A DNA stretch of 64,000 nt from Ophiobolus disseminans (GCA_010093685.1 MU006226.1:136964-200963), one strand, 5' to 3'. Positions 40,261 to 53,100 are shown, counted from the first letter of the stretch. Numbers and translations: made by a program. Notes: a model not told the origin generated them from the sequence alone.

Positions 40261-42842
40261 TTATAGTTCATCCCGCACTCTACCCCCACTCAGATCCGGC
40301 ATAGCCATAATCTTCACGACCAAGCTTGTCCAGCCCGTGAAATGCTGCGTCCTCTGTCCCTTTCCAGTTTCCGGATTGTACTGCTCCCACGCGAAGCCCG
40401 TCTCCTTCCAGCTCTCGTACACAGTGTCGACAAGGTTCTTGCGAAGCTCGATGTAGATTTTCGTAGCCTGCTTTTGATGCGGTCCTTTTTGCTGGGCAAT
40501 GTTCTTAAATTGGCGTTAGCATATTTGTCTTTCTCGGTGTTATGAATGACTTACGAGAAGCTGCGATACCGCGAGATAGTTGATCGGCATCCATACAGGT
40601 CCACGCCAGTAGTCCTCAGCGGTATGATAAAACTCATCGCTCTTGCTCAGACTCCTGATTCCATATGGACTCCAGAGCTCTTCCTCGTCCTCGATCAAAT
40701 CAAGAATCGCACCCAGGTGCTTGTGATCCTTGCCGATCAGACCAGTTAAGAATGGAAAGAGGGAGATATAGCCCTTGTGGCACACAAGAGCATGCTCCTC
40801 GTAGTCATCAATCGTAGCGTCGCAGTACGTCTTCTCTTTACTTGACCAGTGCAGATCGTCGATGTTGCGCACAATAGCCTCGTCGTACTTTGCAAACTCG
40901 GTGGCATCGTCTTCCTCGCCGAGGTAGACAGCAATGCGCTTGATGGCGCGCGTCATCATACCCATCCAGCTGATGAGATCAACATGTAGCTCACCAGGGT
41001 GCGGTGGCTGAGCACGAGGGTAATCATCGAGACCAGAAGTGAGGATATGTTGAGGTGTACGTCCACGCCAGCGGTAGCCCTCCTTTGTGGAGAAAGCTTC
41101 ACGATCGTAACTCTTGATGTCGCCAGCTTGGGTCTTGCGGAACCAGAAGTAGTGGCGCTTGAGAAGAGGGTACAGAGTACGAAGATACTGCAGCGCGGCC
41201 TCTCGGTTCGCCAGTTGCATAAAGTACGACTTCTCATGGAGAAGCTTCTCGTTGCTCGAATCAGTCTTGATCGCGTCGAGCTTGTCAAGGAAAGATGTGA
41301 TGACCATGAACAGTGTAGGTGGATTGGCGTAGTGAGGGTACTGTACTTGGAACTCCTCAGGCACCTTGCTGCGTGCTTCAGGACCAAGGATCTGCTCGCG
41401 ACCAATCCAGCCGTCCTCGTCCACAAGATTGAACCAGCTCTTGATGATGTCGAGCGTGAGGTCAGCATCCCAGTCAATGACTGGTAGAAGGTGGAAACCT
41501 TCGTCCCAGAGGAAGCCTCGAGGGAAGAAGGGTCGCGAAGGAATGGCCGTGAACAGTGTCGACGGTCCTTCGAGCTCGGCCTGATTCCGGGTTCGTGCTT
41601 CCGCAGCATCCTCCCAGAATCCCTCGTTGTCTTCCTCGTACGCAGCGTCGTAGGAGCGATCCACGCGAGAGTCACCATGGAAGTACCCAATGCCTCCAAT
41701 AAGGTTTGAGAAGAGCGATTTAGAGAATTCTTCATATCGCTCCTTAAGGAAGGGAGACTGCGGCTTGAAGATGCTGGCGAAGCGCGTCGAGAATCCTGTG
41801 GTCACTGACTCGATCTGCTGTGTCAGATCCTCGGACGTGATCTTTGTTGGTGCAGAGCCGGACGAAAATATGATATCGAACTCGAACGGGCCTTCAAAGA
41901 CTTTCTGTACCATGTGGATGTTTCCGCGACTAGGCAAATGCTTGATAGTGTAGATCTGGGCGGGTGGAGGTGGGTTATCATCGCCATACTTGGGAATGAG
42001 CTCATCGATCTGGCCTTTCATGTGTGCAAACAGTACTGCCTTGATCTGCCACAACGCCTCGTCTGGAACCTGTGCACTGTGCACGAGGGTGCGATCCAAC
42101 GGCTTCTCATCGTAGCTGGGATGGCCAGTCTGCGGGTGCTCGCCTTTGCCCTGGGTAACTCTGACCTCAAAATCACCGAGGTCTGGTGTTTGCCCCTTCA
42201 GCACGGCATCGCCCAGGAAGCCTAGCTCTTCCTCGTCCACGCCATCCGCTTCTAGACTACCGAGACCCTCCAGTGTGTTGTACCAAACGACTGTACTGCG
42301 TAAATTTGGCGAAGCGTCTTCACGAGGAGTACCCTTGATTCTGGCGCCCCAGCTGCCACCATGTTCACCACCTGGGAACTTGATGAACTCGGTAGTGATG
42401 TCGATATGGTTCACTGGGTCGTGGATCGTCTGTCGGCCGCCGCTGCGTACGTCATATTCGTCCCAGCCATAGCCGTCGAGCTCATGCTGTTCGCATGTAT
42501 GTCGAAACGCTATAAGAATTAGCAATGGGCCTTGTAACAGTTGCAATGCTTGCGTTGGAACGTGAATTGAGAGTCTACGAGTACTTTGGACGGGCAAGAC
42601 GACTTACTGTTTTGTACACTGGAGTAATCTTCAACTCTTGTCCACATCAATCCGCCCATCAAGCTCTTCGGTATGCGCGGCCGGACTCCAAAATATAAGT
42701 TTGGCCTGTAAGGACCCCATAGTAAACTGTCGTTGGTGGCCTTCTCAATACCCGCGACCTGCGCCTTTGCGAGAGGCAATTGGACAGCAAAGAGGCACAA
42801 TATGCCTGCCCCGAGGCTGCCGTGCCATGTATTGCGCTTCAT
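40261..42842 (-). CDS. CWH41: Mannosyl-oligosaccharide glucosidase (glucosidase I, GH63)
   Basis: ER enzyme that removes the terminal alpha-1,2-glucose from newly transferred N-glycans. 810 aa from three exons (42608-42842, 40555-42509, 40261-40503). The N-terminus MKRNTWHGSLGAGILCLFAV then QLPLAKAQ looks like a signal peptide or signal anchor. ATNDSLLWGPYRPNLYFGVR is the conserved family start, and YGWDEYDVRSGG follows the first splice. Catalytic-domain blocks include FFPRGFLWDEGFHLLPVIDW, LISWMGMMTRAIKRIA and YWRGPVWMPINYLAVSQLL, as in GH63. The last exon reads FTGWTSLVVKIMAMPD and ends VRDEL. A C-terminal RDEL resembles ER-retrieval signals, unlike the yeast type II membrane form, so a soluble retained enzyme is possible. 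Length is near that of yeast Cwh41. Confidence 0.94.
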
Positions 42843-43343
42843 TGTGCTGAGGGTCGAGGCTGAAGCTTGAGCTCCAAATGTTGCGGGGGTGAAATGTGTC
42901 CCGGCCGCGGCGTTGCTGGGCGTTGATTGGCTGACGCGGGGGTTATATTGGACCTCTGCAAGTGTAGTACTTCACGTCAAGTTGTTCTATACGCAGCGGG
43001 CTATTCACATCTGCACTCAATGTCATCTTGGAATTCATAGTTATAGTTAGTCAAATGTGAAAGAGGTGGGCCGTAGTAAAAGCGTTTGCAAGCTAAAGGG
43101 ACTGCTATAATTCGAATCCGTTGGTCTGCACATGTACGTTAACCAGTTTGCTTAATAGAATCGTTGTCAAGTGAATTAATCATCATTAGTCTATGTAGTG
43201 GGGTAGATTTGCGCTCAATATGGATGAGATGATGGTGTGGGGAAGCCACGCGAGCTGGGACGCTAGTGCATCAATTAACGCGTCGACGCGTCCCCAGTTT
43301 CGCGCATCACCAAACCTCCCATACACCCCTCAATACACTCACC
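42843..43343. promoter_or_regulatory. Divergent promoter region, glucosidase I / Ctf4
   Basis: 500 bases between two outward-facing start codons. No coding sequence seen. A C-rich leader precedes ATG 43344. Confidence 0.45.
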
Positions 43344-46111
43344 ATGGCTAGAATGCAGGGCCGACAAGCTCGTGAGTGCAAATTCAAGTGGTCTAAGCCA
43401 TGCGGAGCTAACGTTCGCTCCCAGACGCCCCTGGCGCAACCTACCTTGCCTATACACCGAACGGAAAGAAGCTTGTGACAGCTGGTGTCGACAACTATTG
43501 CCGCGTATTCAGTACAGGGTCTGATGATGAACCTGTCACTGTGGACAATTGCCAGGAAGATAATACAGCAGTCGTGGCTGGCGTATGTACAAGCATCTGG
43601 CTACAGTTAGGCAAAGCTGACAGCGAACATAGAATGGTTTCTTCATCACGGGATCTGAAGACGGTACAGTAAGCAAGTACACACTTGATGGCAACAAGTT
43701 CGAGGAAATACTGGATAGAGCAACATTGCCCATCCGAGACGTGGCTTTGAGTCCTGATGGAAACTGGATTGCGGTCGCGAGCGAGTAAGTCATGGAAGGC
43801 CACCACACATGACGAGGCTAAAAACCTTAGTGAACTCGTAGTCAACGTTATAAACGTCAAAGACACCAAACAAAGACGAACACTACGCGATCAGCCTCGA
43901 GCTGTCAAGCACATATCCTTCGATAAGACCGGAAAGCAGCTTGCTGTGTCATGCACCGATGGCAATGTATACATGTATTCTCTGGAAGAGGACGAGCCTG
44001 AGATGGTCAAGAAGGTTGATGGCATGATCAAGAGCCTGGAGACTGACGCGGAGCCGAGTTCGAAAGTGCTGTGGCATCCTGATGGGCGAGCATTCGCTAC
44101 ACCAACCGCATTACGGGACATCCAGGTCATGTCTACGAGCGACTGGGAACGTCAGCGCGTCTTCAAGACTGGCCATAGCGCAGATATCACAGCGGCAGCT
44201 TGGTCACCAAACGGTGCACTTCTTGCCACAACGTCAAGCGACTTGACCCTCAGCCTCTGGGACACCAAGACCCAGAAGTTGCTGAAGAAGTATGACGAGA
44301 TCAAGGCCACCATTCTTGCGATGGTGTGGCACCCCACTGAGAATATCTTATCGTACACAAACAACGACGGCGAGCTCTTCATCCACACCGACATTGTCCC
44401 GGATGACCATCTCCCACTTCTACAGAAGTCTACCGTCTCCGCACCCTTCTTCCACGATCCATCCGAGGGGCGGGCAGGAGTGGCACCACAAAAACTAGCA
44501 GCCGGCGCAAAAGTAACTCTACCAGAACGCCGAGCGCGGCAAAGAGATGGCACTCCAGACTCGCTGGACGATTTGCTTGGGCCTGATTTCAGAGATGATG
44601 AGGCAGAAGAAGACGGCGATGAAGAGATGAATGACTTCGTAGTTGACGACGATGGCGCTGGCTATGCACCAGCTATCAACGGGCACAGTAAGCGCCCCAA
44701 TACACACCTCGCCAATGGCACCGAGCCTCCATTCAAGCGACGCGCAACGAGCAGTGCTCTCTTCCGCCCTCAGATCCACGAACCTTTCCAGCCTGGTGCA
44801 ACTCCGTGGCGAGGAAACCGAAGACTTCTATGCTGTTCTCTGACCGGCTATGTCGAGACCGTTTCCCAAGAAGGTCGCCATCATACTGTTTCAGTCAAGT
44901 TCTACGACGAACACACATTCCGCAACTTCCACTTCACAGACATCTTCCTCTACGACAAAGCCTGTCTGAACGAAAATGGCACGCTCTTCGCTTGCCAGCC
45001 CAACAGCACCGGCGACGGCAACACAGCAATGATATACTACCGCCCGCACGAAACATGGACCACACGAACAGACTGGCGCACCGACCTCCCAGCCGGCGAA
45101 TCCGTCACTGCCATCGCCCTATCCGACTCATACGTCTGCGTCACCACATCCGCAAACTACGTGCGCATCTACTCCCTCTTCGGCCTGCCCATACGCGTCT
45201 ACCGCCAAAAGTCCTCGCCGGCAGTAACATGCGCCGCCTGGCGCGACTACATCCTGACCATCGGCAACGGCCCCATCCAATCCGACCTCTCCACACAACT
45301 CCTCTACACAATCGAAAACATCAAACACGACACCACATACCAAGACGCCGACATCCTCGCCCTCCCGCCAAACACGCAACTCACATCCGTCTTCTTCTCC
45401 GCTGAGGGCGACCCGTATATTTATGATTCCTCCGGTGTACTACTGACGTGTCTGGGATGGCGCACACCAGGCCAAGCGCGCTGGACGCCCATGCTCGACA
45501 CCAAAAACCTCGCGCGCCTCGCCTCGGGCGGGAAAGAAGAATCGTACTGGCCCGTTGGCGTGGCGTGTAGCGGCGACGACGCGGCGGATGTGAAATTCCA
45601 GTGCATGATCATAAAGGGCAAAGAACGATATCCATCCGCGCCGGTGCCGCATTTAAGTGAATTCAGCTTCGAAATCCCCATTTCCAGCACCAAACAACCC
45701 AAACCTTCCTCAGACGACGAATCCACCGATCCCCAACCCGAAAACAAGAGCACATCCCACGAACAATCCTACATCCTCTCCTCAACCCTGCACACCCTCC
45801 TCTCCCAAACCCTCACACACACCCGCCCCTCCCCCTCCCAGCGCCAATCCCTCACAAGCCTCGAAGTCGCCATCGATCGCTCCCTGCTGCAGTTACTCGG
45901 ACTGGAATGTCTAGCCGGCGAGGACCACGGCATGAAGGCGCTCGAGATAGTCAGTTTGATGCGCGATGCGAACGGCAAGATGATTGAGATTGCGGGCAAA
46001 GTGGCGAGTAGGTATGGGCGGGATGTGTTGGGCGAGAAGATTCGGGAGTTGGGGGAAAGGAGGGCCTCGGAGAGAGAAGGGGGGGAGGAGGAGGAGGAGG
46101 AGGATTTTTAG
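43344..46111 (+). CDS. Ctf4/Mcl1/SepB, replisome WD40 adaptor
   Basis: Links the CMG helicase with DNA polymerase alpha and supports sister-chromatid cohesion in the nucleus. 872 aa from four exons (43344-43371, 43425-43582, 43633-43784, 43831-46111). The N-terminal WD40 propeller is clear: GATYLAYTPNGKKLVTAGVD, FFITGSEDGTVSKYTLDG, AVKHISFDKTGKQLAVSCTD and ITAAAWSPNGALLATTSSDL. An acidic linker (near residues 320-360) follows. Then comes the conserved middle domain (WRGNRRLLCCSLTGYVETV, YDEHTFRNFHFTDIFLYDKA), the second propeller that trimerises Ctf4. The C-terminal helical part that binds pol alpha is at DRSLLQLLGLECLAGEDHGM, and the protein ends in an acidic EEEEEDF. The fungal form lacks the animal HMG box. 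Confidence 0.93.
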
Positions 46112-46569
46112 AGGGCGAGCATAAGGGTTTAGGTAGGGTTTCAATGGTAATGATATGATGTTTTGGTATATGTGGGAGAGTAGCATAGCGTTTTGGATAA
46201 TCGATTTCGTCTACTCGGCTCAGATGATAGACTGTCTTGTTGAATAGGTGCGGATATACTCGCGTGTTGTTATGCTGCTCAGCTCTTGAGAGACGTGACA
46301 TCCAAATGAACGAATTTTTAGCATCAAATCATGAGTCACAAGTGCGAAGGAGGCAGTGAAGTACATGCCTCAAATCAATTTATAGGCCATTACTAAAGGG
46401 TAGTAACATAGAAAGCAGGGCGATTGATCCCAAGAAAACTCCATCGCTTATTATCGCCAAGAGGTATATGTCCTATCAAAAGCGAAGCCTCGTACAAGGA
46501 CACACCCGTCAACAACGCAAAGCCGCTTCGCTCTTCTTCCACGCGTACATGCACAGCATGAACAGACGT
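46112..46569. other. Convergent 3' region, Ctf4 / alpha-tubulin
   Basis: Between two stop codons. Nothing coding is recognised. Confidence 0.5.
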
Positions 46570-48279
46570 CTAGTACTCGGCCTCGGCACCCTCCTCATCG
46601 CCAAGGCTATCGGCTGCAACCTCCTAAAGACACTGTTAGCAAAATACCACAATGATGAGGGTGTCGAGAAACTTACTTCGTAATCGCGCTCCAGGGCAGC
46701 GAGATCCTCACGAGCCTCGGAGAATTCACCCTCCTCCATACCCTCACCAACATACCAATGGACGAAGGCACGCTTGGAGTACATGAGGTCGAACTTGTGC
46801 GACAGAGCGGACCAGGCCTCACTAATGGCAGTGGTGTTGGACAACATGCACACGGCGCGGTTGACGGACGCGAGGTCACCGTTGGGGACATTCTGGGGTG
46901 GCTGGTAGCAGATACCGATCTTGAAACCGGTCGGGCACCAGTCAACGAACTGCACGGTGCGCTTCGTCTTGAGGTGGGCAATGGCGGCGTGTGTGTCCTT
47001 GGGGACGACGTCACCACGGTACAGCAGGCAGGTGGCCATGTACTTTCCGTTGCGAGGATCGCACTTCACCATCTGGTTGTTGGGCTCGAAGCAGGCGTTG
47101 GTGATCTCCATGACCGAGTTCGCCTCGTGGGCAGCCTTGGCAGCGGAAACAACCGGCGCATAGGCGACGAGAGGGAAATGGATACGGGGGTATGGGACCA
47201 AGTTGGTCTGGAACTCGTTGAGATCGACGTTCAGGGAGCCGTCGAATCGGAGCGAAGCAGTGATGGAGGAGACGACTATGAATTTGTCAGCAAAAGTGGA
47301 GTGAGGTGAGGGTTGCAAACGTACCTTGCGCGATCAGGCGGTTCAGGTTCTCGTAGTTGGGGCGCTCAATGCCGAGGTTCCTTCGGCAGATATCGTAGAT
47401 GGCCTCGTTGTCGACCATGAAGGAGCAGTCGGAGTGCTCGAGCGTGGTGTGGGTGGTCAGGATCGAGTTGTATGGCTCGACGACTGATGTGGCGACTTGC
47501 GGCGCAGGGTAGACGCAGAACTCAAGCTTGCACTTCTTGCCGTAGTCGACGGATAGACGCTCCATCAACAGGGCACCGAAGCCGGAACCAGTTCCTCCAC
47601 CGAAGGAGTGGAAAACGAGGAAACCTTGGAGACCCGAGCAGTTGTCGGCGACGCGGCGGACCTTGTCGAGGACCTGGTCAATGAGCTCCTTTCCGACGGT
47701 GTAGTGGCCACGGGCGTAGTTGTTCGAGGCATCCTCCTTGCCGGTGATCATGTGCTCGGGGTGGAAGAGGGATCGGTAGGGGCCGGTGCGGACCTCGTCG
47801 ACGACGTTGGGCTCGAGATCGGCGTAGATGGTACGCGGGACGTACTTGCCCTGGCCTGTTGAGCGTTAGCGCCATATCGCGGATGTCGTGAAGTGTGTAG
47901 ACGCACCAGTCTCGGAGAAGAAGGTACTGAAACCATGGTCGTCGTCCTTGGCCTTGCGCTCCTCAGTGAGGTAGCCGTCGGGCTGGATGCCGTGCTCGAG
48001 GCAGTAGAGCTGCGGTCGTGTTAGCAAATTCGCGCAATGGCGGTCAGGCACCCGCTATTGCCCCCTCCTTTTTGCCGTCTGGGCGGTTTGGAGGCGTGCA
48101 AAGCGTGTGTTCGTCTCAAACGTACCTCCCAGCAAGAGTTTGCGATCTGGCAACCGGCCTGGCCGACTAGACGCGTGGTCCGTTAGCATCAACAAATACT
48201 CCAGGGATGTCCCGCCCAAGGCGGTCAGACGCGTGCATCTGTGGGGTAGCGTACCGTTCAGACTAATGACTTCTCTCAT
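46570..48279 (-). CDS. tubA: Alpha-tubulin
   Basis: GTP-binding subunit of microtubules. 450 aa, exactly the usual length, from six exons (48255-48279, 48126-48166, 47907-48009, 47325-47855, 46677-47275, 46570-46623). The start MREVISLN joins VGQAGCQIANSCWELYCLEH. The tubulin signature GGGTGSGFG is present at HSFGGGTGSGFGALLMERL. The alpha-type catalytic Glu that triggers hydrolysis of beta-tubulin GTP lies in the TVQFVDWCPTGFKIGICYQP to DLMYSKRAFVHWYVGEGMEE part. The C-terminal tail AADSLGDEEGAEAEY is acidic and ends in tyrosine, so detyrosination is possible. Intron-rich 5' end is normal for fungal tubulins. It is divergent from the Pga1-like gene. Confidence 0.97.
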
Positions 48280-48608
48280 GTTTGCTGGTTAGAAGGGTAT
48301 GAATTGGGGTATCGGAATGGTGGTGGGCGGGTGGCAGGGTGTTGGGCTGCGGGTGGGCGGTGTCGAGTGTTGTCGTGGGGAAGCTAAAAGTCATTTGTTG
48401 TTCGAGCGTCGAGATGGGGTCTAAGCGTTCGCGCTAGGGACGTCCAACGCGGCTGCCATTTGCGTATCGATAACACGCATAACAAACGTCCATTCACTCG
48501 GCAGCTTGGAGCTATACACAGGACGCACATCCAATGGGACTCCTCTAGCCCACGTGAGGGAATGAGCCTTGCTGCAGTCCACCATCCCTCAATATCTGCC
48601 CTCCGAAG
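48280..48608. promoter_or_regulatory. Divergent promoter region, alpha-tubulin / Pga1-like
   Basis: About 330 bases between outward-facing starts, with no coding sequence seen. Confidence 0.45.
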
Positions 48609-49442
48609 ATGCGCGTCCTAGCCGGGCTGCTCTTCATCGTCACACAAGTCTGGACGGTGAATGCCAACGTCGAGAAGACCATCTTTCTCGGCCCACGCCC
48701 AATAGCCCTCCCCGATGTCCGTCCCAGCCTAGACGACCTCCGTCTACACGTCTTGACGCCCTCGCAAACAATCCTGCCCACGCAGCTTCCTGTGCAGTTT
48801 CCCTCTAAGGCGGCGCCCCGCGGTCTGGAGTCGTGGTACCTTCTCCAGCACCTCGAACCGGGCCGAAGGTACGAGGTCCGCATCTGCTGGCCTGCAACTG
48901 TAAGTATAGTCGCCGCTTCCCTTTCCGTCTCCGTCTTCATGTCTGGACCTCCATACCCGTGTTTGACAAACACTAACATTGTTAGCAACCAACAGACTTC
49001 TGGCTAGACACATACTCGATCACCCAAGCCTTCGACGCACCAGAGCTTATATCTTCCCTCGCGCAGTACAGCGAACACCTTCAAGAGTCGGAAGACAGAA
49101 GACAACGGCATCAAGGAGTGTTGGCGCCAGCAGCGACCCAGTCTGTGCTCTTCTTGCGCATCCAGGCTGCAGCGTCTTACTACACGACAAACCGCACGTT
49201 GATGGAGTATCCCGAGCTGGTAGATGTGGATATCAGTATGTCATGCGTCTGATGAGATCATACAAAAGCTAACCCCACCAGTACTGGACCCCTTCCTGCT
49301 GAACGTCCTCCCCAAGTCCTTGGGACCGTTTGCCCTGTACGTCACCGCAGTCGCCATAGGAGCTTGGTTCCTGTCCGGCTACATCTACCGCTGGCTCCTC
49401 TCTTCAGCCGCCGATCCGCCCTCAAAGCCACACACAGACTGA
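48609..49442 (+). CDS. Pga1-like GPI-mannosyltransferase II cofactor
   Basis: ER membrane protein of 233 aa, three exons (48609-48899, 48986-49235, 49282-49442). It has a signal peptide (MRVLAGLLFIVTQVWTVNA), then NVEKTIFLGPRPIALPDVRP. The conserved luminal core is APRGLESWYLLQHLEPGRRY, then EVRICWPAT joined to QPTDFWLDTY. The C-terminus has one or two membrane spans (LDPFLLNVLPKSLGPFALYV, TAVAIGAWFLSGYIYRWLL) and a short cytosolic tail. This architecture matches fungal Pga1, the partner of Gpi18 that adds the second mannose to GPI anchors. Assignment is from pattern memory, so moderately sure. The next gene starts only 22 bases after its stop. Confidence 0.7.
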
Positions 49443-49464
49443 GCGAGCACCTCCGCCGCGCGAT

Positions 49465-49899
49465 ATGTCGGCCGCTGCAGGCGCACCGCCACCCCCTCCG
49501 CCCCCTCCCCCCAACAACTCCGGCTTCGACGACCTCCCCGCCGAGCTGCTCATGATCATATACCGCTACATCGGCCTAGATCAGTACATGAACCTCGCAC
49601 TCGCCATCTACCCAACGCTCCTCCGCCACAGAATGGTCCCCGCACTCACAGCCGAAACAATCTTCCGCATATCATGCGATGCTAGCAGCCCGCTCTTCGA
49701 GCCGGAAAGTCCCTCGGCTCTAGCCAGGATGCCCATTGAGCTGTGGCTGCAGATAGCCGAGTACGGCGAGCCGGCCAACAGTGTGGCGTTGCATTGGGCG
49801 CTGGGATTGAGGTTTTGGCGCTCGTTTGAGCGGCCGAGTGCGGAGATTGTGGATATGTTGCGCGTGTGGTGTCGGAGGGATAGGGGGAGGAGTAGGTGA
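49465..49899 (+). CDS. Small F-box-like protein
   Basis: 144 aa, single exon. It starts with a nine-proline run (MSAAAGAPPPPPPPPP), then FDDLPAELLMIIYRYIGLDQ, which matches the start of an F-box (LP.ELL..I..Y+). A second similar segment, RMPIELWLQIAEYGEP, lies near residue 90. The rest is helical with a basic tail. Two F-box-like N-motifs in so short a protein are unusual; both may be relics of a longer protein. It starts 22 bases after the Pga1-like stop on the same strand, so the two may share a transcript. Confidence 0.5.
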   Translation: MSAAAGAPPPPPPPPPNNSGFDDLPAELLMIIYRYIGLDQYMNLALAIYPTLLRHRMVPALTAETIFRISCDASSPLFEPESPSALARMPIELWLQIAEYGEPANSVALHWALGLRFWRSFERPSAEIVDMLRVWCRRDRGRSR

Positions 49900-50158
49900 G
49901 TGAGGCGCAAGAGGAGGTATAGTGTAGTAAGGAGGCTGGAGTAGACATGGCTGTAGGAGTCATATTCATGAGATACCCGCTTGGCTCGAAAGTAGCCACG
50001 CAAACCAAACTAAAACATCCCAAACCATAACGCCTCGCAATGCAGTGCCCTGTCCTAGCGCCTGATAATGCCCTCAAACTCCCAGCCTGACTATCCTCGC
50101 ACCTTTTCTCCTCCACCAATGCACACCCCATAACCCAGCGCCTCCATCCAGCCTCCCC

Positions 50159-53100
50159 TCAAGCGTCTCGCGGAAACTCATCCTCAAGCCCAATCGTAAC
50201 CTTGACATTCATACTCCCCAGCTCCTGTATGAGTAGTTTAGCTGCATACGGCATGGTAATGCGACGAACTGCTTTTTCTGATTCGCACAGCTTGCAGTAG
50301 CCCGAGTAACCCATTTGGCCGCCTGGGATGACGTTAGCAAGGGCTGGCTATATTCGCGAGGAGTAACTCACATTTCTCACAAACATCCACGACATGCGCA
50401 TCGGATGAGATCATGAGGCGTTCGAGCAACAACTGACTTGCGCCATACGCAATCAGACAATCTCTTTCCATCTCGCCTAGCCTAAGACCACCATCCCGCG
50501 CCCGACCTTCGGTGGGTTGACGCGTGAGTATAGCGCGCGGTCCGCGCGCCCGAGCGTGCATTTTGTCTTGCACCATGTGTTTGAGTTTCTGGTAGTATAT
50601 GGGTCCGAAGAAGGTGTAATACACATGCGCTTCGCCGGTTATACCGCTAGACAAATAGTCTTTCCCGGTGTAGCTGAAGCCCTTGCGGACCAAGATGTCG
50701 CCCATGTCTTCGACGCGGGAGCCGCCGAATGCGGTGCCGTATTCGAGTGTACCATTAAGTACGCCCGCTTTGCCGGAGAGGAGTTCCATCATTTTGCCGA
50801 CTGTCATGCGGGACGGGAAGCCGTGCGGGTTCATGATGATGTCTGGGGATATGCCGTCGTCGTTGAAGGGCATGTCTTCTTGGTTTACTATCAGTCCTGT
50901 CGTGCCTTTTTGGCCGTGGCGGGAGCTGAATTTGTCGCCTAGTTCGGGGCGGCGGGTTTGGCGGTTTAGGATCTTGATGAGGGTTGTTCCGGCTTCGTTT
51001 TCGGTGATGCAGACTTTGTCGATGTAGGAGCAGTCGGGGGTCTTATATTTCTCGTGCTTGTCTTTGTAGATGTTGGAGGGGGGGCCCGCGGTGTCTTGGG
51101 GTATGCTTTTGAGTAGAAAGGCGTCGCCGGTTTCGATGCGTGCGCCGACTTGAGCAATTCCATCGAGGCCGATAGCTTGGTGGGACGGGTCTTCGGGTTT
51201 GAGTGCGCCTGCGTTGATGCGGTCGGACGTGCCATTGGCGTATGACTTGAGCGGGTGTGAGACCTTCTTCATGACTTGACACCGACCGAAACCACGGTCA
51301 CAAGATGCTTTGTTGAGAATGAGGGCATCCTCAATATCATAGCCCGAGTAGGACATGACTGCAACAGTGGCGTTTTGGCCGGCAGGGAGCTTATCGTACT
51401 TGGTCAGCTCGATGGTGCGGGTCTTGACCATGGGTTGCTGAGGGTAGACCATGAGGTAGAGGATTGTGTCTATTCGACTGAACTGGTTGTAGGCGATCGC
51501 ACCAATAGCTTGTTTACCCATAGCACATTGGTAAGTATTACGGGGCGACTGGTTGTGATGAGGATATGGGATGAGGCCAGCGACGGCACCGAGGATGGTG
51601 AAGGGCTCAATCTCGAGATGCGTGGTATGTTGATTGATTTCCGTCTCTTTCAGGGCGATGTTGGTATCGTTCTCCTCATTTGTATCCAGATACTCCACCA
51701 GACCTCTGATCAAGAAATCCTCAAACTCCATCGTACCCTTCCGCAAGGCTTTCAGGTACCGCGAAGTGACCTTTGAGCGTTGATTCTCTACAATAATCAT
51801 TGGCCGACAGATACGACCTTCATCTGTGGCAACGTGCACCTCACAAAAGTCGTGGTTGATGTGGATACTGGTGAACTCAGATATGCGACCAATTCGACGA
51901 AGTCTCCGGAAGCTGTTGAGGAAGCGCTTAGGTGTATCTGTGACAGCAATCGGAGTGCCGTTAAGACATACACTATACACACCCTGCATGTGTATCTCCT
52001 CACCTGTTTGCGAGCAGATATCCTCTGCACCTAGCAAGAAGATGATCTTACGCACCGGATCGTCGTCGTCTTCGGTTGTGATATGCGTCATCAACGCCAG
52101 ATTTTTGACGAGACCACAAGCCTCACCTTCAGGCGTGTCAGACGTACACAACATACCGAACTGAGATGGCTGCAGCGCACGAGGACCAGAGACCTTTCGT
52201 GTCTTCTCGAACTGCGAACTGATTCGAGTCATCATACCGAGCGCGGCAATGTAACTCAGTCGACTCAAGACGTGCGTAACACCAGCTCGCTCCATTTTGA
52301 AACGCTTCAAGCTCCAGTTGCCGGTAGCAATGGCGCGTTCAATTCCCATAGTAATGTGGTTCTTGTGCACGCTGAAGTGCGAAAAAGCGTCGAACTCTTG
52401 TGCTCTGTTCTGCTTCTTCAGCACCTTGTCAATACTCAGCTTGAAGTCGTGATTGAAGCGCTTAAAGTGATCCTCGAAGAGCAGCGACAGCATCTGACCA
52501 GATAACTCGAGACGCTTGTTGCCAACATAATCGCGGTCGTCCACCAGCTTCGGATCTTGCATTGCCATGAGCACCCTGCGTGCCATGAGAGCGACATAGA
52601 GAGCTTTGGGTCGGTAATTCGTGCCTTCGACGGGTACATGCGGCAATACGACGTTTGCGAGACATTCAATAGCTTCGAGATGGTAATTACGCATGCGTGA
52701 GGTACCCAACGGCTTCTTCACCAATCGAACGCGGTGTCCGATATACTCCAGGGCCTTTTCTTGCGTGTGTATTCCTTCTCTTGCGCATGCCTCGAAGTTG
52801 ATACTGAAGCTGTCCTGGTAGGCGCTGTCCTCGCCAGCGACCATGAGCAAGATCTCCTTGTCAGAATGTACGCCCAGTGCCTTCAGCGCGAACACGATAG
52901 GTACCTCCTCAGATAGCGTATTATGCCGTAGAAACATGAGACCCTTCTTCTGGATGACATACGTCTTCGTTCGTCGCTCATGCGTCGAACTCGTGACGCT
53001 GGCCTGCATAATGCCCTTTGCGCTTTCAACAATGACTCGATTCTTATTGAGTTGTTCCTGAACCAGAATGACTTTCTCTTGCCCTCTTGTGATGAAGTAG

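Noticed and set aside
42519..42842. Glucosidase exon 1 read straight through as a 107-aa protein
   Set aside because: The donor gtaagt at 42607 and acceptor at 42510 restore the GH63 frame; the read-through tail is intron sequence.
44806..45405. 199-codon Arg/His/Pro-rich frame
   Set aside because: Out-of-frame shadow inside the Ctf4 coding exon.
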